A stretch of 40,523 nt of DNA, from contig NZ_JADEWC010000030.1 in NCBI RefSeq assembly GCF_015207825.1, positions 1 to 40,523 of the forward strand, given 5' to 3'. A program made the position numbers and the translations under genes. Source of the DNA: Cyanobacterium stanieri LEGE 03274. Its GTDB lineage: Bacteria; Cyanobacteriota; Cyanobacteriia; Cyanobacteriales; Cyanobacteriaceae. Shown here piece after piece: positions 9,493 to 18,276 of the stretch (position 1 is the first letter of the stretch; the number at the start of each line of letters is the position of its first letter). The notes beneath the pieces were generated by a model that did no database searches, was not told the DNA's origin, and worked only from the letters and a program-made list of their open reading frames with translations.

Positions 9493-9695
9493 AATAATGG
9501 ATAATTGATAATTGATAATAATTGAACTTAGGAAAAGATTTTAAATTTATAACACTAAAAATAATTGCTTTTTATTCTTATATATTTCTGACAATCCCAA
9601 AAAATAATTTAACAAGATAATGTTTATATAACAAATGTAAAATAAGTTAGACAAATTGACCATGAAATTAAGTGTCAATTGTCCATTGTTAATTG
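9493..9695. repeat. Short AT-rich repeat tracts between the S4 gene and its neighbour
   Basis: ATAATTGATAATTGATAATA follows the S4 gene start at about 9500. The tract AGTGTCAATTGTCC plus ATTGTTAATTGTCAATT abuts the stop of the next gene at 9672-9701. Nothing coding seen between. Confidence 0.5.
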
Positions 9696-10202
9696 TCAAT
9701 TCTCCACATAACCTTGTAAATTTTCAGGCTTCAAGGATTGTAAAATAAGAGTGGCTTTATTTTTAATAAAATCATCCCCTTGCACCACAATCAGATACTT
9801 TCCAGCATTTAAGCGATTGCGATAGGGTAAATCATCACTAGCCCCCTGTAATAAAGTACCACTACCACCGACAAAAAAACTACCCATCGCACCACCGATC
9901 GCCCCTAAAAAACCACCTATAATATGGTTAAAAGGCTCACCAGCCCATGCAAAAGTATCTAAACCAGTAATAGCATCAAAAGTATAACCCCCAAAGAAAC
10001 CAAAAGGAATCAACCAATATGCCATCCTAATAGCATTTTCGCGCCCTTGTTTATTAGGATCAAGAAATCCAAACTCATCGGCGGTTTTATAACCCTTACC
10101 CAAAATAGATACCTGCTTGAGGGGAATATCAGCCTTTTCCAAAGCCGTGTAAGCCTCCTCCGCTTTAATTCTATCGGATAATACTGCGATTAAATAATTC
10201 AT
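9696..10202 (-). CDS. Conserved cyanobacterial membrane protein, glycine-zipper-like
   Basis: 168 residues. The N-terminal ~45 residues (MNYLIAVLSDRIKAEEAYTALEKADIPLKQVSILGKG) resemble a small alpha/beta domain of the general-stress-protein 17M type. A Gly-rich hydrophobic middle follows (IIGGFLGAIGGAMGSFFVGG, about residues 94-113), with a second hydrophobic stretch near 62-78. The soluble C-terminus contains KYLIVVQGDD. This pattern, a ferredoxin-like sensor flanking glycine-zipper helices, is common in cyanobacterial proteins of unknown function. It sits next to another small membrane protein (10410) but is separated from it by a repeat. No specific function assigned. Confidence 0.7.
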   Translation of the reverse strand: MNYLIAVLSDRIKAEEAYTALEKADIPLKQVSILGKGYKTADEFGFLDPNKQGRENAIRMAYWLIPFGFFGGYTFDAITGLDTFAWAGEPFNHIIGGFLGAIGGAMGSFFVGGSGTLLQGASDDLPYRNRLNAGKYLIVVQGDDFIKNKATLILQSLKPENLQGYVEN

Positions 10203-10265
10203 TTGTATATATTAAAAATTATCTGAATTTTTTTCTTTCCTTTAAATCTTTACCCCTCTGTCTTC

Positions 10266-10336
10266 GACATCTCCAATAATAGGCATTTTAAAGGCTAAAG
10301 CCTTTACTACAAGCCAACGAAAAATTATTTATGGAG
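10266..10336. repeat. Dispersed hairpin repeat, AAAGGCTAAAGCCTTT family, copy 1
   Basis: Begins GACATCTCCAATAATAGG, has the hairpin AAAGGCTAAAGCCTTT, then TACTACAA and ACGAAAA. A diverged copy with the same order lies at 37643-37710. Intergenic, about 65 bp upstream of the start of the gene ending at 9696. Confidence 0.65.
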
Positions 10337-10386
10337 AAGTCTAAGAAAGATTTACTTGATAGTAAAAAACGAATATTGTGATGCTT

Positions 10387-10412
10387 CAGTAACTGTCAAT
10401 TGTCAATTGTTA
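10387..10412. repeat. ATTGTCA short tandem repeat abutting the DUF2839 stop
   Basis: ACTGTCAATTGTCAATTG followed by TTAATTAACTT directly borders the stop codon of the DUF2839 gene. Same family as 4873, 9672 and 16608. Confidence 0.5.
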
Positions 10413-10622
10413 ATTAACTTGCCACCATCCAAAAGCAGGGCCAATAAAACGAATAATAGCCCAAGTGACACCAAGGGAAATGATGCCCACCCATGCGCCT
10501 CTAGTGGTTAACTTATAAGCATCAGAAGCCTGAGTTTTGGTAAGAGGAAACCAAGAAACAACCCTTTCTTCCTTGCCATAGTCTTCCCCTAAATTCTTTT
10601 GTCTGCGTTTAGCTTCTCCCAT
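10410..10622 (-). CDS. DUF2839 small membrane protein
   Basis: 70 residues, beginning MGEAKRRQKNLGEDYG, a hallmark of the cyanobacterial DUF2839 family. A basic soluble N-terminus is followed by one TM helix (GAWVGIISLGVTWAIIRFIG, about residues 43-62). A purine-rich stretch (ggaggg) lies shortly upstream of the ATG on the minus strand. Function unknown. Confidence 0.85.
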   Translation of the reverse strand: MGEAKRRQKNLGEDYGKEERVVSWFPLTKTQASDAYKLTTRGAWVGIISLGVTWAIIRFIGPAFGWWQVN

Positions 10623-10785
10623 AATTAAACCCTCCGAAAATAAAATCTGATTAAAATAAACCTAACACTTACCCAGCGCCCCTTAAAACACATTCTCAAA
10701 AACTTGTAACAAAAACGAGAGTTTAAAATGTTTAGATTATCAATTTATAACCATAAACCATTGAAAACTATTGCCTATTGCCTAC

Positions 10786-12255
10786 TTAACCCAATACCCA
10801 ATTAACAAGGGTGCGCACAGCAAAACCCGTACCCCCTTCATTGTTGATAGAATTAGCCTTTTCTGCCCAAACCGGCCCTGCCACATCCAGATGCACCCAG
10901 GGGGTATTTTCCACAAACTGTTCTAGGAAAAGGGCTGCGGTGATTGAGCCTCCAGCGCGACTACCCGTGTTTTTCATATCGGCGATCGCACTTTTCATAA
11001 TATCAAAATAATCGGTTTCCATGGGCATTTGCCAGAATTTTTCCCCAGCGCCCTCAGAAGCAACGCTCAAATCTTGGGCAAGTTTATCATCCCTAGTCCA
11101 TAAACCCGCAATGTCGTTACCCAAAGCCACGATACAAGCGCCCGTGAGGGTAGCTAAATCCACCATGGCATCAACTCCCAACTTATCCGCATATACAAGG
11201 GCATCAGCGAGGGTTAAACGCCCTTCTGCATCGGTGTTATTTACCTCGATGGTTTTACCATTGGAAGCGGTGAGAATGTCACCAGGGTGCATTGCCTTAC
11301 CACTAATCATGTTTTCGGTGATGGCGCTGATAAAATGCACCTCCACATCGGGTTTTAGTTGGGCGATGGCTTTTGCAGCCCCAAAGGTAGCCGCTGCGCC
11401 TCCCATATCCATTTTCATGGTTTCGATACCACTACCCGACACCTTGAGATTTAAACCACCAGAATCGAAGGTTAAACCCTTACCGATGATAGCTACTTTA
11501 CGTTTTGCTGTGCCTTGGGGTTTGTAGGTGAGATGGACAAATTTGGGGGGAATATCGGAGGCTTGGGCAACTCCTAAAAATGCTCCCATGCCTAATTTTT
11601 CGCATTCTTCTTTCTCAAGGATAGTTAATTCTAGGCTGTAATCCTTGGCTAAATCTTGGGCGATTTGGGCGAGGGTAATGGGGTTGATGTCGTTGGGGGG
11701 AGAGTTTACCAATTCCCTAGCTAAAATTACCCCATCGCTGATTTGTTTGCCTTTAGTGATGGCGTTGTCGGAAGCCTGTAAACCTAATATATCCACATTG
11801 GTTAGTTTTACTTCGTTTTTGGCATCGGATTTGAAACGGTTATCTTTGTGGAGGGCTAAAATTACTCCTTCGGTAATCATTTGGGCGATGGTATCTGCTT
11901 CATATTCATTGATATTTAAAGCAATACCTAGGGTTTTACCATTTTCTTTGGCTGTGCTACGGGCGATCGCCCCTGCGGCTAATCTGATACCATTAGAAGT
12001 AATATCTTCCTGTTTGCCTAAACCCACCAACATCACTTTACGAATAGGAGATTTAGCACCAACCCTTGCAGTGAGGGTAGAGTTAGCCTTACCCTTAAAA
12101 TCATTCTCCTCGATTAACTCCGTAATTACCCCATCTAACTTGTCATTTAAACTAGCTATATCCCCTGTTAACTCAGTATCATCCTCAAAAAAACCAAGGG
12201 CAAGAATATCTCCATTCCAATCTAAAAACGAACTAGAATTAACTTTAAAATCCAT
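10786..12255 (-). CDS. pepA: Leucyl aminopeptidase (M17)
   Basis: 489 residues, standard for cytosol aminopeptidase. It has a diverse N-terminal domain and a C-terminal di-metal catalytic domain. The PepA signature [14 protein letters not shown] is present, with metal and catalytic residues in [14 protein letters not shown] and [10 protein letters not shown]. It releases N-terminal residues (Leu preferred) from peptides in the cytosol; some homologues also bind DNA. Its stop is bordered by a TTGCCTATTGCC repeat (about 10768-10783). Composition shifts from mixed/G-rich to C-rich near the HIP1 site at 11963. Confidence 0.95.
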   Translation of the reverse strand: MDFKVNSSSFLDWNGDILALGFFEDDTELTGDIASLNDKLDGVITELIEENDFKGKANSTLTARVGAKSPIRKVMLVGLGKQEDITSNGIRLAAGAIARSTAKENGKTLGIALNINEYEADTIAQMITEGVILALHKDNRFKSDAKNEVKLTNVDILGLQASDNAITKGKQISDGVILARELVNSPPNDINPITLAQIAQDLAKDYSLELTILEKEECEKLGMGAFLGVAQASDIPPKFVHLTYKPQGTAKRKVAIIGKGLTFDSGGLNLKVSGSGIETMKMDMGGAAATFGAAKAIAQLKPDVEVHFISAITENMISGKAMHPGDILTASNGKTIEVNNTDAEGRLTLADALVYADKLGVDAMVDLATLTGACIVALGNDIAGLWTRDDKLAQDLSVASEGAGEKFWQMPMETDYFDIMKSAIADMKNTGSRAGGSITAALFLEQFVENTPWVHLDVAGPVWAEKANSINNEGGTGFAVRTLVNWVLG

Positions 12256-12315
12256 TGTTTAAGTTATATATAAATTAATCAAAAAATAACATCTTCCATT
12301 GTATTATCCCCTTTC

Positions 12316-14667
12316 TCACCTTTCAACGCCAGAAATAAAATCTAGTAATTTTTCTGCCTCCAAGGGGCGACTAAATAAATAACCTTGCCCAGCGGCACAA
12401 TTTTCCGATTTTAAAAAATCCAATTGATTAGGGGTTTCAATCCCTTCAGCAATTATCGATAAATTGAGATTATGAGCCATGGAAATCATAGTTTTTATTA
12501 AAGCCTTATTTTTATCACTTTCTTCTATATCCAAAACAAAACTACGGTCAATTTTTATTAGTGTAAAAGGATATTTTCTTAGATAACTCAAAGAAGAATA
12601 GCCCGTACCAAAATCATCTAAATAAAGTTCAAATCCAAGGGAATTAAGCTGAAATAATAATTGTTTAACAATGGGAATATCTTCTACCAATACTTGCTCA
12701 GTTATTTCTAATTTTAAATTTTTAGGGTTAATTTGATACTTTTTAGTTGTCTCTAAAATACTTTCTACCAAATGACTATCTCTAAATTGTCGAGGAGATA
12801 AATTCATGGAAATATAAATATCAATACCTTCTTTTTGCCAAATAAATAACTGTTGACAAATCTTTTCTAATAACCATTTTCCCAAATCAATTATCAAGCC
12901 AGTTTCTTCTGCTATGTTAATAAATTCTACGGGGGAAACATCTCCCAAAATATCATTATGCCAACGGGTTAAAGACTCAAACCCAATAATTTTTTTTGTT
13001 TTTAATTCAAAAATAGGTTGATAAACTAAGAATAATTCATCATTTCTTAATGCTTGACGTAAATAGGTTTCCTGTAGCATTTTCTTTTGGGCAACCTGAT
13101 TCATTTTATCGTCAAAAAACTTGAAATTATTTTTCCCTTTCTTTTTAGCTTCATACATAGCTAAATCAGCATTTTTAATTAAGTTTTGAATATCATCACC
13201 ATCTTGAGGATAAAAAGTAATACCAATACTAGCGGAAACAAATCTTTTTTCCCCCGCAATGATAAAAGGTTTTCTCATGGCATTAAGAAGTTTAGAGGCG
13301 ATTATCTCTCCCTGAGAAACGGATGTTAGGGAGGATATGATAATTAAAAATTCATCGCCCCCTAGTCGGGCAACGGTATCGCTTTCCCTCAAACAATTAC
13401 GCAGTCTTTGGGCAACAACTATTAATAATTCATCTCCGTATTGATGCCCTAGGGTATCGTTAATATTTTTAAAGTTATCTAAGTCAAGAAAAATAAGGGC
13501 TACTGAAAGTTTATTGCGTTGCGCTTTACTGATTTCTTGTTTTAATCTTTCCATACCCAAAAGGCGATTGGGTAATTCTGTTAAATAATCATAGTTGGCT
13601 TGGTGGGAGAGTAATTCTTCTTGTTGTTTTTTGTCGGTAATGTCTTCTTTGACGGCTACATAGTGGGTGATGATGCCGTATTCATCTTTGATGGGTGAGA
13701 TAGAGGCGATTTCCCAAAAAAGTTCGCCATTTTTTTTTCGATTATGAAATTCTCCATGCCATTCTTTTCCACTGGAGATGGTTTGCCATATTTTTTTATA
13801 TTCTTCTTTACTGGTTTCCCCTGATTTGAGGATACGAGGATTTTTACCGATGACTTCTTCTCTGGTGTAGCCTGTTACCCTTTCAAATTTTGAGTTAACG
13901 TATTGAATTATGCCACTGTTATCGGTAATAATAATGGATGCTGGACTTTGTTCTGATGCTTGATGTAAAAATTTTAATTGTTCTTCTATTTTTTTGCTAT
14001 GGGTAATGTCAACGAAGGTAATTAGATAGGCTTTTTTATCTTCCCATTGAATCGGTTTGACATTCATATTAATGGTTAACATTTTGTCTTTTTGACGGGG
14101 AATGATAATTTCTGTGGATTTTGAGGAGGCTAAGGGAATGCCGAATAATTCACCAAACATTTTGTTGGCTTTCCCTTCAAACATTTTTTTCCCAATGGAG
14201 TTGATAAATAATATTTTTCCTTCTTTATCTGTTACCATTAATCCGTTAAGGTTGTAAAGTGCGATCGCCTTTAGCTTTTCTTTGGTGTAAATTAACTTTG
14301 TTATGTCTGTAAAAGTAACTAAGATTCTTGGTATTTTTTGAGGAATTTTGCTAATATTAATTATTTTTATATTTAACCAGACTAAACCTATATTAGAGTT
14401 AACTTTTTTGGTAAGTTGAATTGCTTGTTTTTCTGATTTAATAATTTTGTTTAACTCTGATTCTAACCATTGAATTTTAATGAATCGTGAGCTATTTTCA
14501 GATAAAATATGATCATCTTTTGAAGAATCTATAAATAATTCTTGAACCTTTTTGTTAGAATAAATAACCTGATTATTGTGATTTAATAATAATATGCCAT
14601 CACTGATATTTTCAATGATTGTTAAATATTCGTTGTCCCCAAAATTTAGAGGGAAAGAAGGGTTCAT
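12316..14667 (-). CDS. PAS-PAS-PAS-GGDEF-EAL c-di-GMP turnover protein
   Basis: 783 residues, no TM segment, so a cytosolic sensor. Three PAS domains lie at about 12-125, 133-225 and 233-345, the last being the best match (FERVTGYTREEVIGKNPRIL). GGDEF is intact at 436-440, with an RxxD inhibitory I-site (RESD, 427-430) at the canonical five-residue spacing. The EAL-type domain (about 535-780) has ESL instead of EAL (564-566) but keeps the metal-binding Glu. It also keeps EITE (654-657), DDFGTGYSS (684-692), the KIDRSF Lys and the EGIE Glu. Both diguanylate cyclase and c-di-GMP phosphodiesterase activity are possible, with product feedback on the cyclase. Which dominates cannot be told from sequence. 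The gene is monocistronic in appearance. Confidence 0.93.
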   Translation of the reverse strand: MNPSFPLNFGDNEYLTIIENISDGILLLNHNNQVIYSNKKVQELFIDSSKDDHILSENSSRFIKIQWLESELNKIIKSEKQAIQLTKKVNSNIGLVWLNIKIINISKIPQKIPRILVTFTDITKLIYTKEKLKAIALYNLNGLMVTDKEGKILFINSIGKKMFEGKANKMFGELFGIPLASSKSTEIIIPRQKDKMLTINMNVKPIQWEDKKAYLITFVDITHSKKIEEQLKFLHQASEQSPASIIITDNSGIIQYVNSKFERVTGYTREEVIGKNPRILKSGETSKEEYKKIWQTISSGKEWHGEFHNRKKNGELFWEIASISPIKDEYGIITHYVAVKEDITDKKQQEELLSHQANYDYLTELPNRLLGMERLKQEISKAQRNKLSVALIFLDLDNFKNINDTLGHQYGDELLIVVAQRLRNCLRESDTVARLGGDEFLIIISSLTSVSQGEIIASKLLNAMRKPFIIAGEKRFVSASIGITFYPQDGDDIQNLIKNADLAMYEAKKKGKNNFKFFDDKMNQVAQKKMLQETYLRQALRNDELFLVYQPIFELKTKKIIGFESLTRWHNDILGDVSPVEFINIAEETGLIIDLGKWLLEKICQQLFIWQKEGIDIYISMNLSPRQFRDSHLVESILETTKKYQINPKNLKLEITEQVLVEDIPIVKQLLFQLNSLGFELYLDDFGTGYSSLSYLRKYPFTLIKIDRSFVLDIEESDKNKALIKTMISMAHNLNLSIIAEGIETPNQLDFLKSENCAAGQGYLFSRPLEAEKLLDFISGVER

Positions 14668-14760
14668 TTTTATTTTTATCTAATCAACTGTTTATGGTTT
14701 AATTCTGAATTTTAGCCACTAGATATTTTTAATTTTTGTTAGTATAATTGAATAGTTTTA

Positions 14761-14778
14761 TTAGATTTTTTAATCTAA
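14761..14778. promoter_or_regulatory. Perfect 7-bp inverted repeat upstream of the GGDEF-EAL gene
   Basis: TTAGATT-TTTT-AATCTAA lies about 95 bp upstream of the GGDEF-EAL start and downstream of the 14928 gene. It could be an operator or a weak A/T-rich terminator. The rest of 14668-14927 shows nothing else recognisable. Confidence 0.3.
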
Positions 14779-14927
14779 TTTTCAGCAAAATAATATGGTT
14801 ACTTTTCCATTCACCAAGACAAAATTATATAGTAGCTATTGTTACAAATTATCAAAATTGGTAATAGTAAAAAATATTGACCAACTTTAGGCGGTAATTG
14901 TTTGTATGATGTAGATTAAATAACTGA

Positions 14928-15230
14928 CTAATTACCGTTTTTCCCTAATTCAGAATTGTTAACCAAAGTAACCCTAACATCTTCAATAGCGTGGTTTAAT
15001 TGATTTATCTTCTCTTCTAAACTTAATCTTGCTGTTTCAATATTTTCTGTATTGTTTAAAAAATTATGATCACGATAATTTAAATCAGAATCGGCATTAT
15101 TTTGCCCCATTTCATTAACTTTTTTAGATGCGATCGCACCTATGACACCACCCACAACACCACCAATAATTGTACCCAACAAAAAACCACTCCCAAAATT
15201 ATCTTTCTCACTCATAATATGGTTATCCAA
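14928..15230 (-). CDS. Small glycine-zipper membrane protein
   Basis: Up to 100 residues. Following MSEKDNFGSG there is a Gly-rich TM helix (GFLLGTIIGGVVGGVIGAIA), then a charged, probably coiled C-terminus (SLEEKINQLNHAIEDVRVTL). The layout recalls YtxH-type proteins. Neither ATG has a clear SD; the second, at residue 6 (15215), gives the cleaner N-terminus MSEKDNF. It lies 83 bp downstream of the DUF4926 gene on the same strand. Function unknown. Confidence 0.65.
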   Translation of the reverse strand: MDNHIMSEKDNFGSGFLLGTIIGGVVGGVIGAIASKKVNEMGQNNADSDLNYRDHNFLNNTENIETARLSLEEKINQLNHAIEDVRVTLVNNSELGKNGN

Positions 15231-15313
15231 TAATTAACTTGCAAATCTCAATATTTGTTCCCCTTCCATTATCCAATATTTTAAGATTTGTTGACTATGG
15301 TGATTAACAAAAA

Positions 15314-15553
15314 TTAAGCAACTGACACCAAATCAGAATGTAATAACATCAATTGATTACCTTTTAAAGTTTCCATGGCATAGGTTTGCCCATAACTATC
15401 ACTAAATTCAACCTCATAAACAAAATCATCATATTCCATTACCACCGTACCAACTTGTCCTTGATAAAGAATAATTTGCTCTCCTGTTTCATAATGGCTG
15501 GTAGTAATATCTTCCAATAGTGCGACTAAATCCAAGTCCTTAATTTTTTTCAT
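15314..15553 (-). CDS. DUF4926 protein
   Basis: 79 residues. The pattern DLVALLEDI...GQVGTVVMEYDDFVYEVEFSD..G.TYA is that of DUF4926, a small SH3-like beta-barrel family. It starts 9 bp after the DUF6883 stop, so the two genes form an operon. In many genomes such pairs travel as accessory modules; partner binding, and possibly an antitoxin-like role, is inference only. The ATG start (MKKIKDLDL) is followed by standard family sequence, so the gene appears intact. Confidence 0.8.
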   Translation of the reverse strand: MKKIKDLDLVALLEDITTSHYETGEQIILYQGQVGTVVMEYDDFVYEVEFSDSYGQTYAMETLKGNQLMLLHSDLVSVA

Positions 15554-15562
15554 AGCTTTTTG

Positions 15563-15898
15563 TTATTTTTTGACAGGGTAGCAATTAGTCAATCGGGGAA
15601 AAGTTTCTCCCCTTCGAATAATCCAACCGACAAGAATTAGTGACTCACCAACATTCGTTTGTAAGATAAATTTCATATTGTAGTGGATACCATAGTCATT
15701 TTCCTTAACTATTTTAACTTTTTCTCTAATGGCTGCTGATAGTAATGCCTCTTTCAGAATATAAGCATTATCAATTGTGATACCTAACTTTGCGTCAAAT
15801 AAAATGGCTTTATGTTTGCCCTTTTCGTGATAAATATTTAAACAATAACTCTCGATTTTATTGCCCAATATTGCTTTATTTCCATGGGGTAACTGCAT
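15563..15898 (-). CDS. DUF6883 protein
   Basis: 111 residues. The family pattern is visible: an N-terminal LPHGNKAILGNKIESYCLN, GKHKAILFDAKLGIT, KEALLSAA, DYGIHYNMKF and the C-terminal WIIRRGETFPRLTNCY. DUF6883 is found free-standing beside small partner genes and as a terminal domain in larger proteins. The conserved His, Arg and Trp residues in GKHKA and the WIIRRGE block would be candidates for an active or binding site, but no activity is known to me. First gene of a two-gene operon with DUF4926. Confidence 0.8.
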   Translation of the reverse strand: MQLPHGNKAILGNKIESYCLNIYHEKGKHKAILFDAKLGITIDNAYILKEALLSAAIREKVKIVKENDYGIHYNMKFILQTNVGESLILVGWIIRRGETFPRLTNCYPVKK

Positions 15899-15917
15899 TT
15901 ATTTACATTAACAAAAA

Positions 15918-16571
15918 TTAAGCATTATTAAAAGAGCGATCGCCCGCATCCCCCAAACCAGGTACAATAAAACCAGCATCATTAACCTCCTCATCAATCA
16001 TGGCGCTGTAGATAGTTAACGATGGGTAGGCCGTGCCTAACTCCTTCAGGGCAGGGGGCGCCCCCACCACAGAGATAATACGGGTTAAATCGATATTTCC
16101 GCCCCGTTTAGACACTTCCTCCAAAGCATACATCATCGAACCACCAGTAGCCAACATCGGATCTAAAATAAGAATACGGGTATCAAGGGCAAACTTTTCA
16201 GGTAGTTTATTCAAATAACAAGAAGGCTTAAGGGTTTTCTCATCCCTCACCAAACCAAGATGATAGGTAGAAGCAAGGGGAATAACAGTTTGAGCGCCTT
16301 CGGCCAAAGTTAAACCCGCCCTTAGAATGGGAATAGTGGCGATCGCACTTTGAGGATTAATAAAACTAGCATCAGCCACACCTACAGGGGTTTCCACCTG
16401 AGTATCGATAGTGGGTAACCAATCTCGAATAGCCTCATAAGTCAACCAACGCCCCAACTCAACCATCGCAGTTTTAAACAAAGTAGAAGGAGTATTCTTA
16501 TCCCGTGCCACCGCCAACCAATGCCTAACCAAAGGATGGGGGGGGACATATATTTTCATTTGCATCGCCAT
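15918..16571 (-). CDS. upp: Uracil phosphoribosyltransferase
   Basis: 217 residues. Type-I PRTase fold with PRPP-binding loop ILDPMLATGGSM and C-terminal uracil-binding segment IVPGLGDAGDRSFN. It converts uracil plus PRPP to UMP in pyrimidine salvage. The ATG at 16571 has an AAGGAAGT Shine-Dalgarno at suitable spacing; Met codons at residues 3 and 5 are less well placed. The coding region is strongly C/A-rich on the plus strand from the HIP1 site at about 15935 onward. Divergent from psaE. Confidence 0.94.
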   Translation of the reverse strand: MAMQMKIYVPPHPLVRHWLAVARDKNTPSTLFKTAMVELGRWLTYEAIRDWLPTIDTQVETPVGVADASFINPQSAIATIPILRAGLTLAEGAQTVIPLASTYHLGLVRDEKTLKPSCYLNKLPEKFALDTRILILDPMLATGGSMMYALEEVSKRGGNIDLTRIISVVGAPPALKELGTAYPSLTIYSAMIDEEVNDAGFIVPGLGDAGDRSFNNA

Positions 16572-16607
16572 AAAACTACTTCCTTCTTCTGTTAACTCAT
16601 CAAAATC

Positions 16608-16641
16608 TTATTGTCCATTGTCCATCGTCCATTGTCAATTG
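16608..16641. repeat. ATTGTCC short tandem repeat between upp and psaE
   Basis: About four units (ATTGTCC, ATTGTCC, ATCGTCC, ATTGTCA) run head-to-tail, ending ATTGTTGAC. This is the cleanest tract of the family in the window. It lies about 100 bp upstream of psaE and 37 bp upstream of upp. Confidence 0.6.
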
Positions 16642-16704
16642 TTGACCTCTTAATAAAACTTAAAACGAAAAATGGTGCGATCAGGGCTAACAAGTAGTAA
16701 TCTG

Positions 16705-16718
16705 TTATCTAAAGATAA
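16705..16718. promoter_or_regulatory. Dyad TTATCT-AA-AGATAA in the psaE leader
   Basis: A perfect 6+2+6 inverted repeat lies 25 bp upstream of the psaE ATG. It could be an operator or a 5'-UTR hairpin. No canonical RpaB (HLR1) direct repeat was recognised nearby. Confidence 0.3.
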
Positions 16719-16742
16719 TATTTTTGGAAAAATAATTTAATT

Positions 16743-16976
16743 ATGGCAATTGAACGTGGAGCAAAAGTAAGAATCTTACGCAAGGAATCCTACTGGTACA
16801 AAGACGTAGGCACCGTTGCAACAGTTGATAAAAGCGGTATTATTTACCCTGTAATTGTTCGTTTTGATAAAGTTAACTACAACGGTTTTAGTGGTAGTGC
16901 AGGGGGTGTAAATACCAACAACTTCGCCGAAAGCGAATTAGAAGTTGTCACCCCAGCCCCTGCTAAGAAAAAATAA
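16743..16976 (+). CDS. psaE: Photosystem I reaction centre subunit IV
   Basis: 77 residues. An SH3-like beta-barrel with the standard PsaE sequence ([51 protein letters not shown]). It sits on the stromal face of PSI with PsaC and PsaD, supporting ferredoxin docking and cyclic electron flow. The C-terminus has a short Ala/Pro/Lys extension (TPAPAKKK). Monocistronic in cyanobacteria generally; here mutM follows after 84 bp on the same strand. Confidence 0.97.
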   Translation: MAIERGAKVRILRKESYWYKDVGTVATVDKSGIIYPVIVRFDKVNYNGFSGSAGGVNTNNFAESELEVVTPAPAKKK

Positions 16977-17060
16977 ATATCAAGGTATTTCGGCAATGGA
17001 TAATTGATTGAAGGATAATCAATCCGCTATTATCTTGTTTATCAATTATCTTTTGAATTT

Positions 17061-17891
17061 ATGCCAGAATTACCCGAAGTAGAAACAGTGTGTCGAGGTT
17101 TAAACAAAACGACTTCGGCACTTACCATTAAATCTGCTAAAGTATTATTACCCCGTACCCTAGCCTACCCTGATTCTGTCGCCTCCTTTGAACAGGGCAT
17201 CACCACAAAAAAGATTATTCAATGGCATCGTCGAGGTAAATATCTATTGGCCCAACTGTCGGAGGGATGGTTAGGGGTACATCTACGTATGACAGGGCAG
17301 TTATTATGGATAAATCAAGATAGTGAGTTACAAAAACATACAAGGGTAAGATTATTTTTTGACGGAGGCAAGGAATTACGTTTTGTGGATACTCGCACCT
17401 TTGGTAAGTTTTGGTGGTTAGAAAACGATAATCCCCCCGAAACGGTGGTAACGGGTTTACAAAAATTAGGAGTTGAGCCTTTTTCCCCTCAGTTTACCGT
17501 GGAATATTTCCAAGAAAAATTAAGCAAAAGCCGTCGTAATATCAAAACCCTACTACTCGATCAAACTGTGGTGGCAGGAATTGGTAATATATATGCCGAT
17601 GAGGCTTTATTTAAGAGTGGCATCATGCCTAATACTATCAGCTGTAACCTCACATCACCACAAATTGAAAAATTAAGAATCGCCATCATTGAGGTATTAA
17701 ACGATTCTATCAAGGCAGGGGGAACAAGTTTTAGTGACTTTCTCCATATCACGGGGGTTAATGGTAACTATGGGGGTAAGGCTTGGGTATATGGCAGAAA
17801 AGGGCAACCCTGTAGGGTATGTAATACACCTATCGACAAAATGAAGTTATCAGGGCGATCGACCCATTTTTGTCCTAACTGTCAAAGTTGA
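17061..17891 (+). CDS. mutM: Formamidopyrimidine-DNA glycosylase
   Basis: 276 residues. It starts MPELPEVETVCRGL, with the catalytic N-terminal Pro2 and Glu3. The helix-two-turn-helix region includes NIYADEALF, and the C-terminal zinc finger (CRVC...CPNC) is complete. A bifunctional glycosylase/AP lyase that removes 8-oxoguanine and FaPy bases, relevant in an oxygen-evolving cell. An inverted repeat, GATAATTGAT (16999-17008) with ATCAATTATC (17041-17050), lies between psaE and this start; it may separate the two transcripts. Confidence 0.96.
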   Translation: MPELPEVETVCRGLNKTTSALTIKSAKVLLPRTLAYPDSVASFEQGITTKKIIQWHRRGKYLLAQLSEGWLGVHLRMTGQLLWINQDSELQKHTRVRLFFDGGKELRFVDTRTFGKFWWLENDNPPETVVTGLQKLGVEPFSPQFTVEYFQEKLSKSRRNIKTLLLDQTVVAGIGNIYADEALFKSGIMPNTISCNLTSPQIEKLRIAIIEVLNDSIKAGGTSFSDFLHITGVNGNYGGKAWVYGRKGQPCRVCNTPIDKMKLSGRSTHFCPNCQS

Positions 17892-17925
17892 GACAGGAAA
17901 TGGGTAACAACTCTAATGGTTAAAA

Positions 17926-17940
17926 TGGTATCTGATACCA
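17926..17940. promoter_or_regulatory. 15-bp perfect palindrome TGGTATC-T-GATACCA
   Basis: Seven-base arms around a single T. The loop is too small for an RNA hairpin, so a protein-binding site or repeat remnant is more likely. It lies 35 bp after mutM and about 337 bp upstream of pilT. The rest of the 385-bp gap holds the structured repeat at 18005 and no recognisable gene. Confidence 0.3.
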
Positions 17941-18004
17941 AATCCACTCAAAAGGATAAACCAATAAAATTAGTAAAAAAAGATATTAAAATAATCAATT
18001 TTAG

Positions 18005-18075
18005 TTCAATTTATTGAACATTCACTGTTAGCCGTGTAATGAATTACACAGTGGGGCAAAGAAAGGCGAAGATAC
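18005..18075. repeat. 77-bp structured repeat (STR77), copy 1, diverged
   Basis: Begins with the palindrome TTCAATTTATTGAA, then CACTGTTAGCC-GTGTAAT-GA-ATTACAC-AGTG, then a diverged GGCGAAGATAC. Compared with the two copies near 22.6 kb, the outer stem pair C-G is T-A here, a compensatory change. Family name is mine. Confidence 0.75.
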
Positions 18076-18276
18076 AATCTATTTATAACGAATTTTCCGA
18101 ATTTGATATAATTCATTGCACGATGGATGATAGTAAACTTTATCTAGTAATTATTAACTAAGGGTTGTTAATTGCGAAGGGAAGGAGTGAAAAACATTAA
18201 CCTTTATGAGTAATTAATAAAAATCGGGGGAAGGATAGATATATTAGAGTAAAGAAATCATCAGGAGAAAAAGTCC

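Noticed and set aside
11021-12262. Long plus-strand open frames opposite pepA
   Set aside because: pepA carries the M17 signature on the minus strand; the antisense frames are Ser/Pro/Leu-rich and featureless.
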